NCBI RefSeq assembly: GCF_014642405.1
Contig: NZ_BMIN01000014.1
Coordinates: 54,261 to 118,260 of the forward strand
Reading direction: 5' to 3'
DNA: 64,000 nucleotides
From: Pontibacillus salipaludis
GTDB taxonomy: Bacteria > Bacillota > Bacilli > Bacillales > BH030062
In this document: one piece after another, positions 7,002 to 16,019 of the stretch
Position numbering within the stretch: the first letter of the stretch is position 1
Layout of the letters: the number at the start of each line of letters is the position of its first letter
Program-made: the position numbers and the translations under genes
Notes under the pieces: generated by a model
What the model was told of the DNA's origin: nothing
What the model saw: the letters and a program-made list of their open reading frames with translations, nothing else
Database searches by the model: none

Positions 7002-8144
7002 ATGAGTAGAACCCATGACATTTTTCTAATTGGAAATAACGAAACGTTAGAACAAGCGATCACTGACCAGCTGAAAGAGGAATTTCAATTCACTCATTTG
7101 TCGTCACAAAATCTATCGTATGAGTTGAAAAAGCATGTAGTGGAACTGGCGGTTGTATTAAATACAGACAACGAATCGAGTTCTGATCTGATCCAAACCG
7201 TTTTATCAGAGTTTCCAAAAGCCTTTATTCTGTACATCGATAACGAAAGTGATTTTGATCTGTTAAGGGAGATCACGCGCTTGGGTGTGTCTGATTACCT
7301 TGTATTCCCGGAAGAAGAGAGCGTCTTTCGAGAACGCATACACATGTTATCCGAACGCCTGCAAAGCTCACGGGATCGATCAACAGAGAACTTTCGCCGG
7401 GGTGGTGGTAAGATCTTTTCCTTTTATAGCGGTCAAGGTGGAACAGGGAAGTCCTTAATTGGTTCTTCGTTTGCTCAGGCGTTGAAACTCGAGTCGACGG
7501 CAAATGTGTTATTTATTGACTTGAATACGCAGTATGGAGGAGCAGAAACGTATTTAAACGTTAGTAGCAACCGTTCTCTTATTGATTTGCTTCCGGTTAT
7601 TCAAGAAATTAATGAACACCATATTCGTAATATTGCCACGTCAGAGTCTTATTCAAACTTAGATGTACTTATCAGTCCACGTGATGCTGAGTTAGCTGAG
7701 AAGATCGGGGAGGACTTTGTCGTTCGCCTACTCCGCGCGTGCAAAAGAAACTATGACTTTATCATTGTTGACTTGCCTACGTGGATGGAGGAGCGGACTT
7801 ACACGGCTCTTAGTGAGTCTGACCGAATCTTTTATATGATTTCCCTTGATACAGCGGCGTTACGTATTTTGAAAAATGTTGAGGACTTGTTCAAACAGCT
7901 AGCCATTAACACAGATGAGAAGCTTGAACTTGTGATTAACTTCTCAGGGCGTGAGAACGAGCTCACTAAAAAGGATCTCGAACGATTTGTCACCTATCCA
8001 GTTGCAGCCAAGTTGCGTCGAGATATCAAAGGGGTACAGGCTGCAGTTAATCAGGGTGCCCCGCTTCGTAAAGAGGCGAAAGAAAAGAAGTTGACCCCGG
8101 TTTCGAAGGACATTCAGGGCTGGGTTCGCTCCATGTTGAAATAA
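7002..8144 (+). CDS. tadZ: TadZ/CpaE-like pilus-localising ATPase (MinD/ParA superfamily)
   Basis: 380 residues. Residues 1-125 form a degenerate receiver-like domain (no phosphoacceptor pattern I would trust). Residues about 138-380 are a ParA/MinD ATPase with a Walker A GQGGTGKS near 144-151, then LFIDLNTQYGGAETYL (Walker A' region) and FIIVDLPTW (Walker B). TadZ proteins direct the Tad machine to a cell pole or site. GGAGGAGTCC precedes ATG 7002. It is followed 18-27 bases later by tadA in the same operon. Confidence 0.85.
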   Translation: MSRTHDIFLIGNNETLEQAITDQLKEEFQFTHLSSQNLSYELKKHVVELAVVLNTDNESSSDLIQTVLSEFPKAFILYIDNESDFDLLREITRLGVSDYLVFPEEESVFRERIHMLSERLQSSRDRSTENFRRGGGKIFSFYSGQGGTGKSLIGSSFAQALKLESTANVLFIDLNTQYGGAETYLNVSSNRSLIDLLPVIQEINEHHIRNIATSESYSNLDVLISPRDAELAEKIGEDFVVRLLRACKRNYDFIIVDLPTWMEERTYTALSESDRIFYMISLDTAALRILKNVEDLFKQLAINTDEKLELVINFSGRENELTKKDLERFVTYPVAAKLRRDIKGVQAAVNQGAPLRKEAKEKKLTPVSKDIQGWVRSMLK

Positions 8145-8171
8145 TCTTTAAGGGAAGAGGAGGTGCTTACG

Positions 8172-9545
8172 ATGGCGCTATTTCAACGTAACAACCGTGA
8201 TCGTTCAAGAGGTGAGACCTATGAATCGAATGTCCTGACCAATCATACGTACATTGATGAACTCGTTGATCACTATAAGGAACGTCTATTAGCTGAAACC
8301 AATCTAGATCATTTAACGAGTTTACGAGAATCTGAGAAACGGCTAAAGCTCGAGCGCCTTGTGAACCAATTCCTTTCTGAGGAAAAGGTCGTTCTACCAC
8401 GGGAAGATAAGGAATCACTTCTCTCGCGCTTAATTGATGAGAGTGTTGGGTTCGGGCCGCTTGAAGCCTTGCTCAAAGATGATGACGTTACGGAGATTCT
8501 CGTAAACGGCCCGAAGGAAGTGTTTGTTGAGAAGAACGGACAACTTCAAAAAGTGAATGTCGTTTTCAAAGATGAGTCACACGTTCGGCACATTATTGAT
8601 CGTGTTGTTGCACCTCTTGGGAGACGTATTGATGAAAGTTCGCCGATGGTGGATGCGAGGTTGCCAGACGGAAGTCGTGTCAACGCCGTTATTGAGCCGA
8701 TTAGCTTAGGGGGCACGTTAATCTCGATCAGAAAGTTCCGAAGGACGCCGTTCACCGTAGAGGACCTGCAGGAGAACGACACCTTTACAGAAGACATGTC
8801 CCAATTCGTTCAAGCCCTCGTGAAAGCGAAACAAAATGTATTAATTTCAGGCGGTACCGGAAGCGGAAAGACAACCCTTTTGAATGCATTTGCGAAAGTT
8901 ATTCCTCATCAAGAGCGATTGATCACGATTGAGGATTCTGCAGAGTTACGTCTAGATCGGGATAATGTGGTCGGCATGGAAGCAAGACCGCCAAACGTTG
9001 AAGGCAAAGGAGAGATCTCCATTCGTCAACTTGTGAAAAACTCGTTACGAATGCGACCGGATCGTATCATTGTGGGGGAGGTCAGGGGACACGAAGCCTT
9101 TGACATGCTCCAAGCTATGAACACCGGTCACGAAGGCTCTTTAACGACTGTTCACGCCAATACGCCAATGGATGCAATTAACCGCGTAGAAGGGATGGTA
9201 GTCATGGCTGGAATGGATTTGCCCACGCATATTATTCGAGAGTATATCGTCGGTGCGATTGATTTTATTATCCAGGCTGAACGCTTATCTGACGGGACTC
9301 GTCGCATTATGAACATATCAGAGATCCATGTGAAAGAAGGAAACAAAATTGAAGTAAGTGATATTTTCAAATTTCAGCGTACTGGGGTTGACCATGAGGG
9401 GACAATTCTTGGAAATTATACAGCGACAGGGGTCGTGCCGAACTGCCTCGATCATTTACGGTCACTTGGGTTAGAGTTTGATCAATCGTTCTTTAAGCCG
9501 AAGGAGGAATACGCTGATGACCATCGCAGTGTCTATACTATATAG
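8172..9545 (+). CDS. tadA: TadA/CpaF secretion ATPase
   Basis: 457 residues from ATG 8172; GAGGAGGTG lies 6-7 bases upstream, so the GTG at 8163 is not used. Type II/IV secretion ATPase: Walker A GGTGSGKTT near residue 227, Asp box LITIEDSAELRL, Walker B RMRPDRIIVGEVRG and His box TGHEGSLTTVHANTP are all intact. The N-terminal all-alpha region and the FGPLEALLKDDDVTEILVNG stretch are typical for CpaF/TadA. The hexamer powers both pilus extension and retraction at the cytoplasmic face with TadB/TadC. The gene overlaps the start of tadB by 29 bases. Confidence 0.95.
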   Translation: MALFQRNNRDRSRGETYESNVLTNHTYIDELVDHYKERLLAETNLDHLTSLRESEKRLKLERLVNQFLSEEKVVLPREDKESLLSRLIDESVGFGPLEALLKDDDVTEILVNGPKEVFVEKNGQLQKVNVVFKDESHVRHIIDRVVAPLGRRIDESSPMVDARLPDGSRVNAVIEPISLGGTLISIRKFRRTPFTVEDLQENDTFTEDMSQFVQALVKAKQNVLISGGTGSGKTTLLNAFAKVIPHQERLITIEDSAELRLDRDNVVGMEARPPNVEGKGEISIRQLVKNSLRMRPDRIIVGEVRGHEAFDMLQAMNTGHEGSLTTVHANTPMDAINRVEGMVVMAGMDLPTHIIREYIVGAIDFIIQAERLSDGTRRIMNISEIHVKEGNKIEVSDIFKFQRTGVDHEGTILGNYTATGVVPNCLDHLRSLGLEFDQSFFKPKEEYADDHRSVYTI

Positions 9546-10446
9546 TCTGGCCGTTCTCTCTTTCCTCCTTTTCTTGTACGCGTTTCTTGGTTACCGAAGT
9601 GCGAAGAAGGAATGGAAGCAGCGGGTGAAGACCTGGTATCCAGAAGATGCACGTAAAAGTTTTATTAGTTCCATTGGCGACCGATTTGACGCATCTGAAC
9701 AAGCTCAGCCTCTAAGTGATAAGTTACGCAATGCGAATGTAAAGCTCTTGCCGTCTGAGTACATCGGCATTCTTATATTAGGGGTGCTTGTGTCGTTTGT
9801 GATGTTTGCAAGTATCTTCAATGTACCAACAGGCTTAAGCTTTGTTATTTCGGTAGCGCTCATGTTGGCCGCGCACTTTTTCTTATTTTTACTACGAAAG
9901 AACAAATACGAAGAGCGGTTTAATAACCAGCTTTCAGAGGTGTGTCAGATTCTCGGGAACTCAGCGCGATCTGGGTTAACAATCAACCAGGGGATTGAAA
10001 TTGCAGCACGAGAAGTTGCAGCCCCAGCGGGGGACGAATTCCGCCGCATTGCGAATGAATTACGACTAGGGGTACCTCTTGAAACAGCGCTTCGGTCAAT
10101 CCAAAAGAGGAATAAATCACGAGAGTTTAATTTGTTTATTGCTACCATTCTAATCCAGAAGAAAACCGGTGGAAACTTGGCGGTCACGATGGAGACGATG
10201 GCCACTACGTTAGAAGATCGTAAAGTTCTTCATCAGACGATTCAAACGATGACGTCAGAACAGCGGTACACGTCGTTCATTATTCCGATTTTGCCGGTTG
10301 TACTCCTTTTACTCATGAACAACATCGTGGAAGGGTTTATCGACCCTCTTTGGACAGGGCCTGGCTTAATTATTCTAGTTATCTTTATATCAGCTCTCGT
10401 GTTGAGCTTTTTCCTCATTCGTAAGATTACGACGATAAGGGTGTAG
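9517..10446 (+). CDS. tadB: TadB inner-membrane platform protein (T2SSF)
   Basis: 309 residues. AAGGAGGA (9501-9508) lies 8 bases before ATG 9517, inside the 3' end of tadA, so the two are translationally coupled. It has an N-terminal membrane segment, two central ones (about 85-130), a T2SSF cytoplasmic domain (SEVCQILGNSARSGLTINQ and the later TGGNLAVTMETMATTLEDR), and C-terminal membrane segments. Forms the membrane platform with TadC above the TadA hexamer. Confidence 0.9.
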   Translation: MTIAVSILYSLAVLSFLLFLYAFLGYRSAKKEWKQRVKTWYPEDARKSFISSIGDRFDASEQAQPLSDKLRNANVKLLPSEYIGILILGVLVSFVMFASIFNVPTGLSFVISVALMLAAHFFLFLLRKNKYEERFNNQLSEVCQILGNSARSGLTINQGIEIAAREVAAPAGDEFRRIANELRLGVPLETALRSIQKRNKSREFNLFIATILIQKKTGGNLAVTMETMATTLEDRKVLHQTIQTMTSEQRYTSFIIPILPVVLLLLMNNIVEGFIDPLWTGPGLIILVIFISALVLSFFLIRKITTIRV

Positions 10447-10449
10447 CGT

Positions 10450-11385
10450 ATGGATGCATTAATTATAGTTGCCATCATAGGATTTTGGTTATGTGCGGTG
10501 CTTGCTTTGAAGCATTTCTGGTCATACCTTACGGCCAAACGTGATGTGTTAGGGCATGTGTCAGCTGTGACGCATATTGATGCGTTTGAGAAGAAAACGA
10601 AGAAGAAAAGCCGGCGTGCAGCGATTTTCGAGCGTGTGACTCGATATGCGGATGATTTCTCTGATATCGGCCAACGCGTCAACTTCTTCAGTGAAAGCCG
10701 TGACGTTCAAGAATGGTTGCGTAAAGCAGGCAACCCACTTGGGCTAACTGTCGAAAGGTTTCAAGGACTCAAGATTTTCCTCACCTTTGCGGGGGTATTT
10801 TTAGGAATCCTCTCGGTTGTCATGGGCCTTCCTTTGTCCCAATACACGCTCGTATTTGCACCGATTATAGGTTATTTTCTCCCGATCGTTCTCGTTCGGG
10901 GACAAGCAAAGAAACGCCAGCAAGCCTTAAAAGAGGATCTACCGGATTTTTTAGACACGGTTAGCACAAGCCTGCAGGCGGGGGTTAGTTTAGATCATGC
11001 TTTGAGGGAGGTGATACGGTATTTTGACGGCCCGTTACGAGAAGAATTCTCTCGCTTTAACCAGGAGATTGATCTTGGCGTACCAAGAGAAAAGGCGTAT
11101 CGATCTTTACTCAGTCGAAACGATAATCCAGAATTTCAAACATTAATAAAGTCTTTAATACAAGGTATGAATTTGGGAGTACCGATCGCAACAACTTTTA
11201 AAATTCAAGCAGAAGATATTCGAAAGATTCAAGAAGAACGCGTTAAAGAATTAGCGGCGAAAGCTTCACCGAAAGTGACGCTTGTGACAACTTTCTTAGT
11301 CGCACCTGTTTCCATTTTAATTATCGCCGGCTTAATGGTGATGAACATGTTGTTAGGAGACAACAGCATTTTTAATAACTTTTAA
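10450..11385 (+). CDS. tadC: TadC inner-membrane platform protein (T2SSF)
   Basis: 311 residues, start ATG 10450 with AAGGGTG seven bases upstream and only 3 bases after tadB. Membrane segments lie near residues 3-23, 108-155 and 285-305; the T2SSF domain contains LPDFLDTVSTSLQAGVSLDH and the FQTLIKSLIQGMNLGVPIAT motif. Paralogous to TadB and its usual partner. Confidence 0.9.
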   Translation: MDALIIVAIIGFWLCAVLALKHFWSYLTAKRDVLGHVSAVTHIDAFEKKTKKKSRRAAIFERVTRYADDFSDIGQRVNFFSESRDVQEWLRKAGNPLGLTVERFQGLKIFLTFAGVFLGILSVVMGLPLSQYTLVFAPIIGYFLPIVLVRGQAKKRQQALKEDLPDFLDTVSTSLQAGVSLDHALREVIRYFDGPLREEFSRFNQEIDLGVPREKAYRSLLSRNDNPEFQTLIKSLIQGMNLGVPIATTFKIQAEDIRKIQEERVKELAAKASPKVTLVTTFLVAPVSILIIAGLMVMNMLLGDNSIFNNF

Positions 11386-11406
11386 AAAACTTAGGAGGTA
11401 TATGAT

Positions 11407-11625
11407 ATGAATTTCTTGCAAAACTGGTTTGCATCTATGATGAATTTTGTGACGGATATGAAGGAAGATGAAAGAGGGTCTCAGACACTTGAGTGGATTG
11501 GGATTGCGGCGGTTGTTGTGATTGTGGTTGGGGTTATTTCTCAGGCGATGTCTGGGTCTGGAATTGGTAACGACGTAGTTGAGAAGTTCAGTGGACTAAT
11601 TGATAACATCGGTGGAGGCGGTTGA
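11407..11625 (+). CDS. flp: Flp-type pilin
   Basis: 72 residues, the probable major pilin. The sequence DERGSQTLEWIGIAAVVVIV has the features of a class III signal: charged residues, Gly before the cleavage site, Glu at +5 of the mature form (S-Q-T-L-E) and a 17-residue hydrophobic helix. The mature protein would be about 48 residues with a Gly-rich end. TAGGAGG lies before ATG 11407. No prepilin peptidase (TadV) gene is in the window, so processing must depend on one encoded elsewhere. Follows tadC by 21 bases. Confidence 0.85.
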   Translation: MNFLQNWFASMMNFVTDMKEDERGSQTLEWIGIAAVVVIVVGVISQAMSGSGIGNDVVEKFSGLIDNIGGGG

Positions 11626-11640
11626 TTAGGGGAGTTAGAA

Positions 11641-13053
11641 ATGAGAAAAAATGTTGTGGTTCTTGTGAGCATTATAGCTTTTCTTTTGGCTGCTTGTAGT
11701 AATAATGAGCAACAGTCTCAAAATAATCAAGGTCAACCTGAAGGTAATGAAGAGCAAAAAATAACAACAAACAATTCGAATGCAGATGAAGATAACGATG
11801 AAAAGGTGAATAAGACTAGTTCAGGTACATCCGCCTTAGCGGATGTGCCTAAACTACCAGCAACCACATCTGATTTGATCCATCAAGAGCCAGGGAAATA
11901 TGCCGATCAAGAGCCGTATGCTGATGGGGTTGAGGAAAAAGTAATTGAAGATCTTAGCAAATTGGATCCCTTACCCCAAGATGCAGATGAAAAAACGAAG
12001 AAACTCTATTTTAGGTATATGTACTCCTTAATTGCACAAGACTTTGAAGATCCACAAAACCTGATAAATAAATGGGAGTACAGTGCATCTGGAAACCCTG
12101 ATTTACCTGATTCGAAGTATCAATTCAAAGATAACTATAATGTTGAGGTCATTCTGGATGCTAGTGGAAGTATGGCAGCTAAAGTTAATGGAAAAACAAG
12201 AATGGAATTAGCCAAGCAATCTATTCAAAACTTTTTAAGTGATTTACCTGAAGAAGCAAATATTTCTTTACGTGTGTATGGCCATAAAGGGTCTGGTTCC
12301 GATAGTGACAAAGAGTTATCTTGTAATTCCATTGAGCAAGTTTACTCGTTTGATCAATATAGCAAAGAAAAATTCTCTGAGGCATTAAACCAATTTGAAC
12401 CTAAAGGATGGACGCCAATTGCAGATGCTTTAAAAGCATCGCAGCAATCTATGAGTCAGTTTGATCCTAGTGCCAGCACAAATTTAATCTATCTAGTAAG
12501 TGATGGGATTGAAACGTGCGATGGAAATCCTGCTAAAATAGCTAAGAATTTTTCGGAATCAACAACTCAACCAATAATCAACATCATTGGGTTTCAGGCA
12601 GATCCAAAAGCACAAAAACAACTTAAGAAAGTAGCTCAAGCCTCAAATGGTATGTATAGCACTGTAAATAATCAAAAGGCTCTTGAAGAGGAGTTCGATC
12701 GTGCTGAAGAAGTATTAGAGGCCTGGGAAGATTGGAAAGAGGATGCTATGTCAGAAGCAGAATATGCTGAAACAGATAATTACTTTGATATATTAGGGTT
12801 CACCAATGATTGGTATTATAAGCACCTTGATCAAAGTAATAAGATCACCGCTGTTATGAATCTTGCAGAAGATGCAGAAATACTAACATATGATCAAATT
12901 TCAGAAATGGAAAAATGGGATTCTCAAATATCAGATCTAGCCGAGAAATCTTCTAAGGAGATTGAAAATCAGTTAGAAAATATTAGCGCTAAGAAGTTAG
13001 ATAGATTTAAGAAGTCTATTAAAGAGAAGTTTAGTGAGAAAACGGATAAGTAA
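11641..13053 (+). CDS. vWA-domain lipoprotein 1 (first of three tandem paralogues)
   Basis: 470 residues. Signal peptide with lipobox LLAAC, lipidated Cys at 20, then a Gln/Asn/Glu-rich linker to about residue 60. A shared region (TTSDLIHQEPGKYAD to PQNLINKWEYSASGNPDLPD) precedes a von Willebrand factor A domain from about 165. The metal-ion-dependent adhesion site is complete: DASGSM (Asp173), Thr in WTPIADAL and Asp in LVSDGIETCDG. After about 355 comes a helical Glu/Lys-rich tail. The protein should sit on the outer face of the membrane and bind a ligand through a divalent metal. It follows the pilin gene by 15 bases, so it is in the Tad operon. Exact role unknown. Confidence 0.85.
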   Translation: MRKNVVVLVSIIAFLLAACSNNEQQSQNNQGQPEGNEEQKITTNNSNADEDNDEKVNKTSSGTSALADVPKLPATTSDLIHQEPGKYADQEPYADGVEEKVIEDLSKLDPLPQDADEKTKKLYFRYMYSLIAQDFEDPQNLINKWEYSASGNPDLPDSKYQFKDNYNVEVILDASGSMAAKVNGKTRMELAKQSIQNFLSDLPEEANISLRVYGHKGSGSDSDKELSCNSIEQVYSFDQYSKEKFSEALNQFEPKGWTPIADALKASQQSMSQFDPSASTNLIYLVSDGIETCDGNPAKIAKNFSESTTQPIINIIGFQADPKAQKQLKKVAQASNGMYSTVNNQKALEEEFDRAEEVLEAWEDWKEDAMSEAEYAETDNYFDILGFTNDWYYKHLDQSNKITAVMNLAEDAEILTYDQISEMEKWDSQISDLAEKSSKEIENQLENISAKKLDRFKKSIKEKFSEKTDK

Positions 13054-13102
13054 AAACATATCCTTTGAATTGATGGAAGGGTTTGCTTGGGAGGCTTTGT
13101 TT

Positions 13103-14512
13103 ATGAAGGTATTCCGACTGATATTGATAGGGCTTTTAATTTGTTTCTTCTCAGCATGCAGCAACCAAGGCGAACAAGCAAAAGGTGAACAAAAATTAGA
13201 AAGTAATGAACAAGATGAAGAAGTGTTAAAGGATCTATCAGAATCAGAACAAGAAGCAGATAAAGAGAATCCTTCCAGCGAGGATACAGCACTTTTCGGG
13301 TCTTCACATGAATTACCAGAAACAACAAAGGATTTAATTAATCAAAAGCAAGGGAAGTATGGTCATTTAAATCCGGATTTGGAAATTGTTAAAAAGAAGA
13401 TTATTGATGACCTTAATCAATTAGATCCACTTCCAGAAAATTCGAATGAAGAAACGAAAAAACAGTACTTTAGGTACATGTATTCTCTTATCGCAAAGGA
13501 TTTTCCTGACCCTCAAAATACTATTAAAAAGTGGGAATATGGTGCCTCAGGAAATCCCGACCTACCAGATGCAAAGTTTCAATTTAAAGACAACTATAAT
13601 GTTGAAGTCATATTAGACGCTAGTGGAAGTATGGCAGCAATGGTCGACGGGCAAACAAGGATGGATTTGGCTAAAGAATCCATTCAGCTATTTCTAAGTA
13701 AAGTACCAGAAGAAGCAAAAGTGTCACTTCGTGTATACGGGCATAAAGGATCCGGTGAAGAAAGTGACAAGGAACTTTCTTGTAGCTCAATACAGCAGGT
13801 CTACTCATTCCAAAGCTATAACAAAGAGAAATTCTCTAAAGCCCTTAATCAACTTGAACCTAAAGGCTGGACTCCAATCGCAGACACTTTAAAAGAATCG
13901 CAAAAGTCTATGGAGCAGTTTGATAGCGATTCAACTACCAATCTTATCTACCTAGTGAGTGATGGGATTGAAACGTGTGGAGGAAACCCAGTTCAAGTTG
14001 CTGAACAGTTTTCAGACTCACAAGCTCAGCCCATTATTAACATTATAGGATTTCAGGCGGACAGTGATGCTCAACAACAATTGAAACAAGTAGCTCAAGC
14101 CTCAAATGGGATGTACAGTACAGTGAATAATCAAGAAGATCTTGATGAAGAATTCGACCGTTCTCAAGAAGTGTTAGAGCGATGGGAAGCATGGAAGGAA
14201 GACGCCTTATCAGATGCTAAATATGCTAGTGCAGAAAATGGTTATGACATCACGCGATTTAAAAATGACTGGTATGCCACAGGAGTTTCTCAAGAGAGCG
14301 ATATTGGTACGGTGTTATACGCAGCAGTTGATGAAGATATCATTACTTACGATCAAAGGAAAGAGCTTAAATCTTATGCAGATGAGATTGAGAAGCTAGT
14401 AAAAGAATCACAGGATCAACTAATTAAGGAATTAGAAGATATTAATATTGAAAAAGTTGAAGAGTTGAAGAAATCTATTGAAGAGAAGTTTAGTGAGAAT
14501 ACAAAGGAATAG
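13103..14512 (+). CDS. vWA-domain lipoprotein 2 (second paralogue)
   Basis: 469 residues from ATG 13103, with GGGAGG eight bases before; upstream in-frame starts overlap the previous gene and would put 23 residues before a normal signal peptide. Lipobox FFSAC, then an acidic linker. Same architecture as its neighbours: conserved pre-domain (LDPLPENSNEETKKQYFRYM), vWA domain with DASGSM (Asp172), WTPIADTL and LVSDGIETCGG, and a helical tail ending EELKKSIEEKFSENT. Long stretches are identical to paralogues 1 and 3, showing recent duplication. Two Cys in the vWA domain (ELSCSS and IETCGG) are conserved in all three and may form a disulfide. Confidence 0.85.
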   Translation: MKVFRLILIGLLICFFSACSNQGEQAKGEQKLESNEQDEEVLKDLSESEQEADKENPSSEDTALFGSSHELPETTKDLINQKQGKYGHLNPDLEIVKKKIIDDLNQLDPLPENSNEETKKQYFRYMYSLIAKDFPDPQNTIKKWEYGASGNPDLPDAKFQFKDNYNVEVILDASGSMAAMVDGQTRMDLAKESIQLFLSKVPEEAKVSLRVYGHKGSGEESDKELSCSSIQQVYSFQSYNKEKFSKALNQLEPKGWTPIADTLKESQKSMEQFDSDSTTNLIYLVSDGIETCGGNPVQVAEQFSDSQAQPIINIIGFQADSDAQQQLKQVAQASNGMYSTVNNQEDLDEEFDRSQEVLERWEAWKEDALSDAKYASAENGYDITRFKNDWYATGVSQESDIGTVLYAAVDEDIITYDQRKELKSYADEIEKLVKESQDQLIKELEDINIEKVEELKKSIEEKFSENTKE

Positions 14513-14551
14513 TAATAACCGTAGCGTTTTTTTGATTAGGGGGCTTTCGCT

Positions 14552-15967
14552 ATGAATATCAAGAGGCTTATCATGATTGGACTTTTAGCTAGTTTCGTCA
14601 CAGCATGTAGCAGTCAAGATGAACAAACGACTAATGAACAAAAACCAAAGAACGAAGAACAAGAAAAAGTTGCTTCTAAAGATGAATCACCTAGTCAAGA
14701 AGAAGGACAGGGTGCTGAAGAAAAGGCTTCTGCTTCAAGCATAGATACGTCTATCTTGGAAGAAGCACCCGAACTACCTGAAACCACACAGGATCTAATT
14801 AATCAAAAAGAAGGTAAATATGGTGGGGAAGAACCCTATGCTGTTGAAGAAAAGATAAAAGAAGATTTAAGTCAATTGGACCCTCTTCCAAAAGATGCCG
14901 ATGAAGAAACGAAAATGTTGTATCTCAGGTATTTGTATTCTTTGATAGCCATGGATTACCCCGATCCGCAAAATACCATAAAAAAATGGGAATATGGCGC
15001 ATCAGGACACCCTGATTTACCAGATGAAAAGTTTCAGTTTAAAGAGAACTACAACGTTGAAGTTATTTTAGATGCAAGTGGAAGTATGGGAGCCAAGATG
15101 GATGGGAAGACAAGGATGCAATTAGCAAAAGAATCTATACAAGATTTTCTGGCTGCTCTTCCTAAAGAAGCGAACGTTTCATTACGTGTGTACGGTCATA
15201 AAGGATCAAGTGCTGATGGTGATAAACAGCTCTCTTGTAATTCAATTGAACAAGTATATTCTTTTCAAAGTTACAACAAAGACCAATTCACCGATGCTTT
15301 AAATCAATTTGAACCTAAAGGGTGGACTCCTATTGCTGATGCATTAAAAGAATCACAAGATACAATGAGTCAATTTGATCAAGAAACCAATACAAACCTC
15401 ATCTACCTCGTCAGTGATGGGATAGAAACCTGTGGAGGAGATCCTGTCAAAGTGGCTGAACAGTTCTCGAAGTCAGATGCACAGCCGATTATTAACATTA
15501 TTGGATTTCAGGCAGATGCCAATGCACAAGAGCAATTGAAGCAGGTTGCACGTGCATCGGAAGGGATTTATACGACCGTAAGAAATCAAAAGGGGCTTGA
15601 AGAAGAATTCCAACGTGCTAAAGATGTGTTAGAAGAATGGAAAGATTGGAAAGAAGATGCGTTATCTGACGCTGATGCAGAAGAGGTAGACAATAGCTTT
15701 GATATCTTAGAGTTCAAAAATGATTGGGCATTTACAACTTTAGGTCAAGGTAATGATATTAGTTCTCTCCTATATATTGCTGTAAATGAAGAAATTATTA
15801 CGTATGATCAACGGTCTGAATTATTGTCTTATGCAGATGAAATAGAAGAGTTAGCTGAGAAGTCTGAGAAAGAGCTTATCAGCAAACTAGAAACTATAAG
15901 TGCTGACAGAATAGAAGAATTAAAGAAATCTATTGAAGAGAAATTTAGTGAGAATACAGAGAACTAA
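14552..15967 (+). CDS. vWA-domain lipoprotein 3 (third paralogue)
   Basis: 471 residues, start ATG 14552 behind TTAGGGGGC. Lipobox FVTAC, acidic linker to about residue 70, then the shared pre-domain (ETTQDLINQKEGKYGG; LDPLPKDADEETKMLYLRYL) and a vWA domain with complete MIDAS (DASGSM at Asp174, WTPIADAL, LVSDGIETCGG). The tail is again helical and ends in the same EELKKSIEEKFSENT as paralogue 2. Closest to paralogue 2 by eye. Three intact copies in a row suggest dosage or ligand diversification rather than decay. Confidence 0.85.
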   Translation: MNIKRLIMIGLLASFVTACSSQDEQTTNEQKPKNEEQEKVASKDESPSQEEGQGAEEKASASSIDTSILEEAPELPETTQDLINQKEGKYGGEEPYAVEEKIKEDLSQLDPLPKDADEETKMLYLRYLYSLIAMDYPDPQNTIKKWEYGASGHPDLPDEKFQFKENYNVEVILDASGSMGAKMDGKTRMQLAKESIQDFLAALPKEANVSLRVYGHKGSSADGDKQLSCNSIEQVYSFQSYNKDQFTDALNQFEPKGWTPIADALKESQDTMSQFDQETNTNLIYLVSDGIETCGGDPVKVAEQFSKSDAQPIINIIGFQADANAQEQLKQVARASEGIYTTVRNQKGLEEEFQRAKDVLEEWKDWKEDALSDADAEEVDNSFDILEFKNDWAFTTLGQGNDISSLLYIAVNEEIITYDQRSELLSYADEIEELAEKSEKELISKLETISADRIEELKKSIEEKFSENTEN

Positions 15968-16019
15968 AAAGAGACGACTGAGGTGAGGGGGAAGTAAAAA
16001 CAAGGGTGAGGTGACTCAG

